A stretch of 46,634 bases of DNA from Circinella minor (Eukaryota > Mucoromycota > Mucoromycetes > Mucorales > Lichtheimiaceae). The stretch covers positions 1 to 46,634 of the forward strand of contig JAEPRB010000289.1 of NCBI GenBank assembly GCA_016758965.1, written 5' to 3'. Shown in pieces: positions 28,040 through 38,388 of the stretch (the first letter of the stretch is position 1; each line of letters opens with the position of its first letter). A model generated the notes under the pieces. That model was not told the DNA's origin. It saw only the letters and a list, made by a program, of their open reading frames with translations, and searched no databases. The position numbers and the translations under genes are program-made.

Positions 28040-28725
28040 TTTTCAGCAACTACACCGACTTGACCAAGTCGTAAGATACGATTTCGTAACGCATAACCAG
28101 GTTTATTGATAGTAAAAATAGTACCTGCTGGTTGATCAGGAATTTCCTTGCTCAACACGGATTGGGCCTTGGCCTTATCAAACTTTTGACCCAATTGTAA
28201 ATCTACTTTTTCAAGACCATGACGTTTCAATGTCTTGAGCAATTCATTTTCGGTCATGGTCATACCAGTATAAAGATTGGTCATTTTATCAATGATTTCT
28301 TCTGGTGTATGTTTTTTAATAGATTCTTTGGCATGGAAGTCAGCTGGGATGGATGCTTTGGCCATACCAAGAACATCGACTGTATCCAATAAATCCTTTG
28401 CGAATTTTTGAATAGCATAGTCTCGTTGTGTAGCAACTTCTTTGGCACTACGTTCTTCTAATGTCTTTTTATCTGCCATACAACGTTGAACCGCTTCCTA
28501 TTATATAATTCATAATATACATTCGCTGTTATTATACATTGAATATTCATATCTTATATATTTTAAACAAGGAAGAAGAATAGTATTTACGTTCAATTCG
28601 TTCAATTTTTTGTCACGTTCTTCAAGTAGTTCTGAAGTTGGAGTAGCATAAGATCGTTTTGCACAATGCAATGTTGGCATAAGAGATCGCGATTGAACAC
28701 GAACAGACCATAGATTCCGAAGCAT
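28036..28725 (-). CDS. MGE1: Mitochondrial GrpE nucleotide-exchange factor (Mge1-like)
   Basis: Nucleotide-exchange factor for mitochondrial Hsp70, needed for protein import and folding in the matrix. Two exons, 28725-28591 and 28497-28036 (stop inclusive), give 198 residues. The first 25 or so residues are rich in Arg and Ser and lack acidic residues, typical of a matrix-targeting presequence, with a plausible cleavage region at KRSYATP. A coiled-coil-like stretch follows, then the GrpE signature segments YAIQKFAKDLLDTVD, LYTGMTMTENELLKTLKRHG and the beta-domain PAGTIFTINKPGY to RILRLGQVGVV. The C-terminus AEK ends at a TAA that is also part of a 5' splice site; splicing there would extend the protein into phenylalanine hydroxylase. 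Length matches known GrpE, so the unfused form looks complete by itself. Confidence 0.92.
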
Positions 28726-30001
28726 ATTTTAATATTATATAAAAAAAATATAAAGAGGAAAAAAGAAAGAAGTGTGCGGTTGAAAAGAAACCTTGTCCAT
28801 AACCTGGAATCCTATTATATTTATATAATTTTTTTTTTTTATTATTATTATGCTGAACTTAAAAAAACTTTCTCAGGCTCAACTCCACACTCTTACCAGA
28901 CAATCAAATATATTGCAGGAAATAAAAATGTCAACCTGTTTCCTTAAACCTGATTTTTTTGGGTAAATTTTTTTTCCGAAGGACAGCGTTCATTGCTAAA
29001 GTGCTTTGTCAGGTGATATTTTTAAAAAAAATTGCTTTGTAAAATTTGCGTTTTTGAAGCAATATAAGTTTTTTTGATTGGTATTTTCAACCGAAACAAT
29101 TAGTGTCACAGCATCCGCTGCACAATATGGGCAATTTAGTTATATTAGATATTGTTACGTGGGGTGTTAATTAGGGTAATTTGACAACCTCCACTCCGGA
29201 TGGATATTTTATGGGATTGTGGTTTTTTTTTTTTGGTATTTCTATGAGATTGTGGTTAAAGAAGTGTTTGAAAACAATTCACTCAAAAATTTGTGTACGC
29301 AGTGCATTTAAAAACATCTTTCTTTCTATCGTCATCAAACATGCAAGTACCTATACCTCATGGATTACCAGACAAGCTTTGCTTGATAGAAAAAGAATCC
29401 TGATGTATAAAAATTCTGCTTTCTTTATCAACCTTGACTCTGGAAAACTGGTTAAATTACATTACTCTCTCCGAGTTTATTATTCAAAACACGGAAGCAT
29501 ACTCTCCACAAAACGGAAATAAGGTTCTTGCATCTTTCGTTGCAGATTTGAATAAAATCAAAAACAACAAAAAAGCTTATTTCAATCTCTACAATTATTG
29601 CAACGATATCATTAATTTCTATAAACGAAGTGAAACAAAGAAGGAATTTTATACAATTCATATTCGTACAACTCAGTGATAGGTCAAACATTATTATAAA
29701 GATTCTAATATCTAGTATTTTCGAGAAAAAAATCAGGACGACGTCGTATTCTTAGAGATGAACATGAGAATCCTTACACTATCTTGCTTTATTTCAGAAG
29801 CCACTTTTTTGCGCCAATTTTTTTTTTGCAAGTCAATTCTTTTCCACTGCTACTTTGTTTTCACAATAACAGTGATTAAAAGTACTACGTAAGAATAAGC
29901 TATTTCAAAACGCCTTGTATAACAAACCACATTTGCATGGTTGTTGGGAAACCATATATAAACCTTTTAAACCCCTAACAATAAAGAATAATTGACAGCA
30001 G
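28726..30001. other. Intergenic region upstream of GrpE, possible element debris
   Basis: About 1.3 kb. The part next to GrpE is AT-rich and should hold its promoter. Between about 29181 and 29680 two overlapping plus-strand frames run 113 and 81 codons, the second reading ENWLNYITLSEFIIQNTEAY. They look like one sequence broken by a frameshift, but I recognise no family and see no intron solution. Confidence 0.35.
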
Positions 30002-30720
30002 CCAAAAGTCGTGACATCTTGTGGTCGTGCCATCCTCCGATGACTGTGCTTTAATTTGACTCCGCTATCTTTGGTCGTGCCTTACTATCCTGCCGTCTTC
30101 AATAACTAGTTATTGATACTTGAAAATGTGATATAAGAACTTCATAATAATAAGACTACTACACATGTATACGGATGATATTATTCTTATTTATCAGAAA
30201 ACTAATAATAAATATTTTTTTTACTTAAACACTCTTTACCTATGAAAGTAATACTTTTAGTTGATGGAAACACCGTAAATTTTAATAACACACACACACA
30301 CAATAAATATTACATTGACTTATATAACACACCGTTATACTTCCAAATATGAATGTGAAATAGTTTATCTTAAATTACACATTTTGTCTTCTTCATCTTT
30401 TCTTAATAGTTAATGTGCGTATTTTATGAATTATTTTTACTTATTCTTTGGTAAATAGATTCAACTTCTTTCGCATCATTGTATATATAATATAACTGTA
30501 CAATGTTTTTTTTAAAAATTTATCCTGTGCTTCAATAAGTTGAATAAGTTAATTCATTGTTTTTTTAGCGTCGCCATATGTTAGAAAATATTATTCATGC
30601 AACAGTACAACTTGCAGGGCAGGGTAGTAACAAGGGATCAATGACTCGACCAAACACAGTGGAATAAAATAAACACAGTCATGGGAGGATGGCACAACCG
30701 CAGGATGGCACGACTTTTGG
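30002..30720. mobile_element. Non-autonomous DNA transposon with terminal inverted repeats, about 719 bp
   Basis: The left end (30002-30051) starts CCAAAAGTCGTG and is an imperfect inverted copy of the right end (30671-30720), with about six mismatches in 50 bases. Weaker similarity continues inward (TTTGGTCG and CCTGCC blocks) to roughly 100 bp per side. A motif of the form GTCGTGCCATCC occurs twice within each end. The interior is AT-rich and has no transposase frame. I see no clear target-site duplication, so the exact ends and superfamily are undecided. Confidence 0.7.
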
Positions 30721-31124
30721 TACGTACCTGCCAGAATAATTTCATATTTTGTTCTACTATTTTTTATTTCAGAAAGAACATGGTTGACAACAAAAAGTTA
30801 TTTGACACCCTTTTGTCCGCGCTTATAGATAACATATACGCCAGAGGTAATATATATTATATAAGCTTACATAAGTAAAGTATCAAAGAGTACTACTATT
30901 CATATCTGTTCTTGTTTAATAATTGTAGCTACTCAACTATCAAACATATTATAAATATATATTATCCTTATTTTAAAGTTATATTATTTGCATCATGGAT
31001 TCACTTAGATCCTAAAGTTATACTCTTTTACGTAAGATGTTTAATATGCCTATGTATTATTTTATGTTAATCCTTTTTAGTTAAAAATTTAAAATAGCTT
31101 CATTGGCTAGTTTCAACCCGTCTT
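30721..31124. other. AT-rich spacer between two transposon remnants
   Basis: About 400 bp with no coding frame or repeat partner seen. Read on the minus strand, 31081-31124 lies beyond the stop of the DDE transposase tail and may be its decayed 3' end. Confidence 0.35.
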
Positions 31125-31352
31125 TCACCACTTAAAAGCTTGTAGGTGCTTAAGAGGAATAGAGCTACAAGCTTCAGTAATCTGAGTAGCCAAATTTTTA
31201 GTAGCTTCGAAAGAGCTACGTTTGACCTTATTTTTGACAATTGCCCAAAATTTCTCTATTGGATTAACCTCAGGAGACAATAGCTGTTCATAATTCCATT
31301 GTTCATTAACTATTCTATCTTGGTCGTCTTCGTAATAAAAACGAATAGTCAT
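31125..31352 (-). pseudogene. C-terminal remnant of a Tc1/mariner-like DDE transposase
   Basis: A 75-codon frame contains LSPEVNPIEKFWAIVKNKVK, matching the conserved SPxLNPIExFW block around the last acidic residue of DDE transposases of the Tc1/mariner (DDE_3) type, followed by KNLATQITEACSSIPLKHLQ. The N-terminal two thirds, including the first two catalytic aspartates, are absent, and the end is cut by a TGA. It cannot be active. Whether it belonged to the adjacent TIR element is unknown. It now lies directly upstream of the ML-domain gene. Confidence 0.8.
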
Positions 31353-31529
31353 TTTATTTAGAGAAATAGAAAATGAAGAGAAACCGACTTTGGAGAAAAT
31401 GAAAACGAAAAATCGATGAAAATATAATTTCGCCGCTTGAATGAGTAGGATTCGCATCGATTAATAGTCTTGAGAATAAACTTTGTCTTACTCTCGTTTT
31501 CCAGTTTCCATTTCACACACATACATAAA

Positions 31530-32399
31530 ATGAAGTGGACATTGACTTTATTCCTTTTTACTGTATTTATTGCAGTCACTCAAGCTGCCATTATTCCTCA
31601 TTTCTTTGCTCAAAACGATGACCCTGTATATGAGGCTTCTACTGACCTGATTAAACATTGTGGCGACGATAACGATCTCTTGACGTAAGTTATTACCATT
31701 GACTTTTTTTTTCAGAGAGAACACATACTTTTGATAAGAAATAAACTTTAAGCTGCATGGGTTTGAAGAGAAAGAGAGAGAGAGAGAGTGTGTGTGTGTG
31801 TGTTAAGTGGGGGATGTATATTAGATAGTATAAACATAATCTGATATAGACCAATTTTAAATTCTTTATTTTATATTTGTTAGGATCAAAGAGATTAAAC
31901 TTAACCCTGATCCACCAAGAGCTGGTGAAAAGTTAACTGTTGATTTTAAGGGCACTTTGAAAGAAGATGTTTCTGATGGAACCACTATTGAAGTCACTGT
32001 TAAATATGGTGTTGTTCAGTTGATTAAGAAAAAGTTTGATTTCTGTGATGAAGCTAGTAAAATTGATGAAGAATGCCCCATCAAAAAGGGTGAACTTAAT
32101 ATTACTAAGGATGTTGATCTCCCCAAGGAAATTCGTAAGTTGTTTATCATTGTTATTTTCATTTTCTATGAAGGAAGAGATCAATAGAATGTACTGACGT
32201 ATATACTTTTCTTATTTTTAGCACCCGTGAGTATTATCCGAGATGAATGACGATATGTGATATTAGTAAAGGAATTCCCCGACTGATTTATATTTTTTAT
32301 ATATAGGGACGTTACTCTGTCCACGCCGTGATCGTAACACCTGATGAAAAGCAAGTTACTTGCTTGGATGGCCGTATGAGCTTCCCTCGTCACAGATAA
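31530..32399 (+). CDS. NPC2-like ML-domain lipid-transfer protein
   Basis: Small secreted or vacuolar lipid-binding protein of the ML/NPC2 family (fungal phosphatidylglycerol/phosphatidylinositol transfer protein type). Four exons, 31530-31684, 31884-32134, 32222-32226 and 32307-32399, give 167 residues. A signal peptide occupies about 1-19 (core TLFLFTVFIAVTQA). The ML domain includes HCGDDNDLLTIKEIKLNPDP, the paired cysteines FDFC and EEC, KEIPPGRYSV, and VTCLDGRMSF. Exon 3 is only five nucleotides (CACCC) but is required: without it the last exon shifts frame and stops, whereas with it the conserved PPGRY sequence forms across two junctions. The stop follows FPRHR. Which lipid it carries cannot be told. 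Confidence 0.93.
31774..31802. repeat. (AG)n-(TG)n microsatellite in intron 1 of the ML-domain gene
   Basis: A run of AG dinucleotides passes directly into TG dinucleotides, about 29 nt in all, inside the first intron (31685-31883). It is a likely length-polymorphic site with no coding consequence. Confidence 0.85.
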
Positions 32400-33021
32400 A
32401 TTTACTTGCTCTACGACGAAAAGCAATCGACAGCTGTATAGATTAAATACTTTTCTTCTATTTAATAAGGAAGAAGTCGCCTTTTATAGTATATCTTTAC
32501 CGTTTCCAATTTTTATCTCCTCCATGATCATTCAGTATTGGCTGTCTCTGTTTTTTATATTTCTTGTTTATATACATATACTCTTGTTTGAATAAACTAT
32601 CTTTTACAATTTGTATTACTACTTACCACAGATAAACTAGTATATTCTTTCGCTTGCTTTTCGAGAAAAAAAGGCAACAACTTGTGAAACCAACTAATTT
32701 GCTACCCTGTGATATTCCATGGATTCCCGGTCTGATAAGAACAAGATTGTTGCTGGATTTCAACTTGTTTGGTATATGGGGTGAAGCTTTAATCCAACAG
32801 AAACTAGAATCATGCAAACCTGTAATAATGTTCAAACAATACAAGTTTCACCATACGTCTTTCCCTCTTAAGTTCTAAGCAACCCCTGTAAAAAATATTT
32901 TGATACTTGGCAATAATAGCTAGCGCTTGGATTCTTTTTGTTTCCAAAGTAACTTGTTGCTACCCGGAAACTTGAAAAAGTCACACTACCTTATCCTTAT
33001 TTATTATATTTAAAAAACATA
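32400..33021. other. Intergenic, 3' of the ML gene and promoter of the next gene
   Basis: About 620 bp. A less AT-rich block at 32641-32880 is open on both strands for about 70 codons, but neither translation resembles a family I know. No repeat partner found. The remainder is AT-rich UTR or promoter sequence. Confidence 0.35.
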
Positions 33022-33735
33022 ATGATTCCCCATAAAAGGGTCCATTCCCCAACTGACTATGGCTCATTAACAACTGATCAAGCCCGTAAAAAATACATTA
33101 GCGAACAGTTTGCTGAGCAACTGAATGCAATGTCATTATATAATAATAGCAATCAAAAACAATCATCACCGACTGCTAATTTTGATCTTTCAATAGCACG
33201 GCAACAAGAACAACAGGACCGTAATCAGGATCCAATGTCAATAACTTCAGAAACAGAAAATACAAAAGATTGGACAAGAACAAACATGGTACAAACAAAT
33301 GTTCATGGAAATATGCTGCCTTTTGAACAACGACCTGGTGAGTCAAAATTGAGGATACCCGATTTTTTATTACAGCCTACAACTTCGTCATCTTCAGGGT
33401 AAGTGAAAAAAAAATACATACAACTGTTCCACGTACACTCTATTCTAAGACGGATTTAATAATATAGAATATCGGATGTGCGAGATTTAGTTAAATATTC
33501 TCCTTTAACATGGCGACACGCAACAGCTGCTGAAGAAGCGGAGGTAAACTATTCTCTTTTTTTTTTTTTGCTTTGCATGAATTTGTTGAAAGTGATATGC
33601 TATAAGAGAAAGAGAAAGAGTTAATTATATTGTAAATAGATCAATTCTAATTGTCCCACGGAAACAAATGACTCTGATGATGAAGATAATATTCAATATG
33701 ACGAATTAGATGATTCTGCAATGGATATTGATTAG
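33022..33735 (+). CDS. Hypothetical protein, low-complexity with acidic C-terminus
   Basis: Three exons, 33022-33398, 33468-33543 and 33640-33735, join in phase to give 182 residues; donors are GTAAGT/GTAAAC and acceptors ATATAG/AAATAG. I do not recognise the family. Visible features are a polar N-terminal region rich in Gln, Asn and Ser (HKRVHSPTDYGSLTTDQARK, then QEQQDRNQDP), a more ordered block VRDLVKYSPLTWRHATAAEE around 128-147, and an acidic tail (NDSDDEDNIQYDELDDSAMD). No signal peptide or membrane segment. The composition suggests an intrinsically disordered nuclear or cytosolic protein. Clean phase across two introns and the lack of internal stops support a real gene. It is convergent with the splicing factor gene. 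Confidence 0.7.
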
Positions 33736-34120
33736 AGAAAATATAAGGAACAAGGACCTACGTATACATATTACATCGTGAATCACTTTTTAACATATAA
33801 CACCAAACTATAACAGAACATCAAGCATTATATTGCATTTCATTTCATTGTATATACATTTTGATTTTTTTTGAAAAAATTCTTTTTGTTTCCTGCTATG
33901 CTTCTTTTTTTTTTCTTGAATAATAAACAACAGAAGGGAAGAATGGTGGGTAGCGTTTTGTATATGTAGATGGATAAAATGTGTATGGAGAGAATAATAA
34001 TAACCCAATGATTTTCTGGGAGGGATGAGGGAGGTTTGTAGGTGTATGTCGTATATAAGAACGTAAAAAAGGAAATGATGTTTGACCATTATTATTAAAA
34101 AAGATACTGAAAAAAAAAAT
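33736..34120. other. Convergent 3' spacer
   Basis: 385 bp between the stop codons of the hypothetical gene and the SF3B3 gene. AT-rich with poly-T and poly-A runs; it should contain both 3' UTRs. Nothing else seen. Confidence 0.5.
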
Positions 34121-37100
34121 CTAAAAACCAGATCGTACACGAATATCCTCAACCTTCTTTTGTACTTCAGCAACAGTTCGGTCCAATTCATCTGCAATCA
34201 GACGTTTCTTTTCTGCCGGTAACGAATTATATTGCTCACAAATATCACCATCAATCACAGACTTGACAGGTGTATAATAACTTCGATAAGCCAAATGATC
34301 GCGGCCTGCTAATGGAGGTGCTTCAGAGCGCATATGCATTTCTAACATTTGGAAAAAGTCTACATCTTCTCGTGATATAAAGGGTACAAATATGGCAATG
34401 GCACCTAAAAGTGTCGTCACAAGTAATACTTCTCGTCCTCCAGATATTAATGTTGTTCGATGAATAGATGTAATAATGTCGCCAACAAAGTACTGACATA
34501 AGTTTTCAATTTTGTTAGGTGCACCATGAAGAACACCTTTTTCGTGAACAATACGATTACCCGTTGTATCTTCGTCAATGTCTTGACTGACAGATGTAGG
34601 CAGACGATTAACCCAGAAATTACCGAATTTGTCACCACCTACTACTGTATCATAATCAACCATGGCCGACGCCGTCGTCCAGCGAGGTGTCGTATCGTCC
34701 GCAAATACAATCAGTCGGTTATCTTGATGCTTATATACAAAATAATGAACCGATTCTTGGATATCTGTGGCAATGATACGATCACCTTGTGTATGCATTG
34801 AAACCACGGCATTTGGAATAGTCTAGAAAAAAAAATTATTGATTTATATTTAGCCAAGCAGATTATTATTTTCCTTTCAAAAGTATTCCCCGTCTTACAA
34901 TTATCATATACCTTTGATTCACACTTGCGTAACATTTTCTTTCGGCCAATATCATAAATTCGCAAAGCTTTACCAACGCCAGCTAATAATCGTCCTTGGA
35001 AACCAATCAATGCAGTAGGTACATTGTCAATTTCAGTCTTGTGAATCAATTCCAACTGAACTTTGCCATCTTCTTCATTATTTTCCCGCACAAACTTGTA
35101 CAATCGTAAATAACCCTTTGAACAGCCTCGTGGAGCCAATGTCACATCCTTAGCTGTACCCACTACTGCAAACTGTTCCTCCATTTCCGTCATATGTGGA
35201 TTACTTCTAAATTGTACAACAGCACAGCTAAAAGCGGCCTCGTTCTCCTCCAATTCAATTTCTTGCAACGTTTCACCTTGATAAGGCTCCAGTAAACGAA
35301 TACAACTAGCCCATTGTCCAGCTCTATTACGTACATGACCAAATTGTAGAGGATCTAAATTCGTCATATCTTCATCAATCTCAATACCTTCCTGTTCCTT
35401 GGCCAATAATTCTTTGCGTTTTTCTTCAGGAGAAAATGTCGCATGATCTGATTCGATAATCACAAACGTCTTGGTGGCTTGATGAAGGGCAAATTTGCGC
35501 GGTGTATATTTTAAAGGGATCGACACTTGATTGAAGATTTCGCCTAATTTTTCAATAGTGAAAATACGAAGAGTGTTACCAGCAACAGCAACGATACCTT
35601 CAGGACATTGTTCAGTAACAAGAGGACTTCCTGATCCAAGCATCTCATAACTGAGTGGAGTCAAGTGTAAACGGCCTTGGAATGTATATGTGATCCATGG
35701 TTTTGTTGAAAGTGCAAGAACAGCCGGTCGACCTTCTACATTAACTCGATGTAATCGAACACTGCGAGCACCTAGGAATCGAGTACGTGTATCTGAAAGT
35801 TGACCTGTGATTGTATCCAATACTGTACGTAATAAAACACCACTAGAAAGACCAATATTGAGATATTGAGTACCATGACCTTTTTCGACACCTGTATCCA
35901 ACATTTCAATAATACACAAACTAGAAGGAACACCTTGCATGGCTTGCATGGAAATGCTTTCCAAACAAGAATCAGGGTCAAGACTGAGAATACGAACTGT
36001 TTCATCATCACAACCGACAGCCAAATGACGTGATCGTTGGCGTCCTTCAGGTACATCACCCAACGACAAACATGTAATATTAGAAGACATTTGTTTTCGT
36101 TCTTGATGTTCATTTAATGCACCCATATTATCCAATTCAAAATATACAATTTCACCACCGGAAAGTGCAATAGCAATTTGTCGATTGTTTGTAGCAGCTT
36201 GCATAATTGTTTGTCCACCAGGTGTTCGCCATTCATTGACACGTTTGTCTGCTAAAATATGTCGAATACCATGTGGGAATACTTGTACCAATTGATCATC
36301 TCCCAATTGTTGAATAGCTAATGTTGGTGCTGTTGTCAATAATCCCGTTTCATTGTCTTCTTCAACAGTTTCTCCAATAGATAATACAAGTGTAGCATTG
36401 GCGAAAGAAACAACAATGTTAGAATGATATTCGTCGTCAAGACGTAATTTGGTAGTCCATACGTTGCTAGGGTTACCGGGTAATTCACTGACCGCAAGTT
36501 CAGATGCTTCTAAACCTTGGTTCAAGATACGGAACGTGGAACGTGCACCACGACCTGACAATGCGTAAATTCGTGGTGATTCTTCATCAGCAAGATTCAA
36601 TACTTTGGAGTCTAGTAAAGGTGCAAGTGATTCGAGTTCGTCGACAAGTAATAAATTTTTGAGTGGTCGTGGTGTAAAATAAACAAGAGGTGTTTCTTCT
36701 TGTTCTGCTTCTGCTTCCATATAATCTGCCGATGAAATTTCTGGGTCATCAGGGTCATCACCTAAACTTTCAAACGAGTACAAATGGCTAAATGAAACAC
36801 AAATATGACGTTAATTACATTTTTATCTGTATATATATATACCCTTTTCCTCCCAACTATCATATTATTGATTAAAGCTTACTGATTGCCATATTCATTT
36901 GCAGAAAACAAGAAACCACTTTTTAAAATACAAAGGGCCGAGGCTACTGGTATAGTATCAAAATATTTGATTGTCATGCCTTGGACTTCACCTTCAGAAT
37001 GTTCCATTGTCACCTTATATAAATCACCTTCTTCAGATTGAAGCAAGAAGAAGAATTGAGTTTGTCTGTTGATGCGCATTTTGTGTAAAGCATAAGAACA

Positions 37101-38166
37101 AATAATGATGCCTCGATTGGAATCTTCCAATGGTTGTGCTCGACGAGGAATAGGAATGCGGTGTTCAGGCATATCTTGGTGTTTGTATGTAATATAATTT
37201 TCGGTACAGACGAGAACACCGGAAGGACCATCATTACCTCCAGGAACTATAAATTAGATTCGTAGATATGCGTATAAATGTAAGCTTCCCAATTTAATAG
37301 ATAAATATATTTTCCTCACTATATATCCCACTTCCTTTGAATTTACCTGGAATAAGCATATTAGCTCTTAAATCAACAGGTTCACTCCATTTTCTAATAA
37401 CATGATTCAAACCGAGATCCAGCTCATAATATGTCAATAACTTTTCCACGTTTTTCATTGCATCACCAGTAGGATCCTGATCCGCCTCTGCATAATCCAC
37501 TTCCAAACAAGCAAACACAGGATTTTCAAAACCAACGTCCAATCCAATAATATGGTGAATCAATGCGTGACTCTTATGTGCTTCCAATGGTGAAGAAATT
37601 GTCAATCGTGCAGCTGAATCGCGATTAAGAATATACACCAGTTTCTGTTTCTCGACTGCGCCAATCATGACAGCACGACCTTTGGGATCTGTGGCCAGAT
37701 ATTGGCCAGGAACAATTCGTCGACTTCCTGTTTTTCCATACGTTTCCTGATGTACTTTGTCAAACACGTTTTTTGTTGGATTATATTCCAAAATAACAAT
37801 ACGACCCGAATCGGAACCAACGACAATATAATCTATAATTTTTAATGTATAATAAATAGTGGAGTACGTGAGTAAATAAAATATTTAATGTTAACAAAAA
37901 GAATATAGAGCTTAAAATAAACGCGTCAACTATGTATTACCTTTACTAGCACCTGTTAATCGAAAAGGAGCTAAACTTCGTACAAGACCAAATACCTCAT
38001 GAGAAAGAACGGTATGAATTTTGCCAGTATTGGGATCAGGTCTTAAAAGTTCGATGCGTGTGTTTCGAGCAGTGATGATTTCTTGTTGTTTGGTACCAGA
38101 AAAGTTACCATGAATGGCACTATTGATGGCAGTAGCTGGGTTGATCGTAAGTCCGTAAAGAAACAT
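34121..38166 (-). CDS. SF3B3: Splicing factor 3B subunit 3 (SF3b130/Rse1-like)
   Basis: Large WD40-like three-propeller scaffold of the SF3b complex in U2 snRNP, helping branch-site recognition in the nucleus. Five exons, transcription order: 38166-37941, 37832-37347, 37246-36883, 36787-34912, 34822-34121. Phases are exact and give 1217 residues, the same length as human SF3B3. Landmarks: N-terminal [92 protein letters not shown], and the CPSF-A C-terminal part with KEAD-less loop [15 protein letters not shown], ending [23 protein letters not shown]1 and CPSF1 are paralogous but differ in length and N-terminus. It is divergent from another splicing-related gene 222 bp away. Confidence 0.96.
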
Positions 38167-38388
38167 GGTAGATCTTTTCCCACTTTTTATTATGTGTATT
38201 AAAAAGAAACTATAAAAAAAGAAAGACGTACGACAGAGAGACACACAGAAGTGTCGATGCACACAGCCAGAGAGATTCGCAACAGTTGAATGTGTTTCGT
38301 ACCCCGCTCCATAATTGCACGAATCTCATCCGTGGCTTATTTTACATACACTTTACCTCTTTTTCCTTCTCTTTTCTGCATATACACT
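38167..38388. promoter_or_regulatory. Bidirectional promoter between SF3B3 and the CWF19L1-like gene
   Basis: Only 222 bp separate two start codons facing apart, so the two splicing-related genes must share this region for both 5' UTRs and promoters. The centre is less AT-rich (around 38228-38335); the CWF19L1 side is pyrimidine-rich just before its ATG. I see no standard TATA box. Confidence 0.65.

Noticed and set aside
29181..29680. Two overlapping plus-strand frames that could be one frameshifted gene
   Set aside because: No recognisable domain, no start context and no intron that joins them; kept only as possible element debris.
30681..30878. 65-codon frame starting MGGWHNRR
   Set aside because: It begins inside the right terminal repeat of the TIR element and runs into AT-rich DNA.
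32641..32880. Frames on both strands of about 70 codons
   Set aside because: Neither translation resembles a known family, and openness on both strands argues against either being selected.
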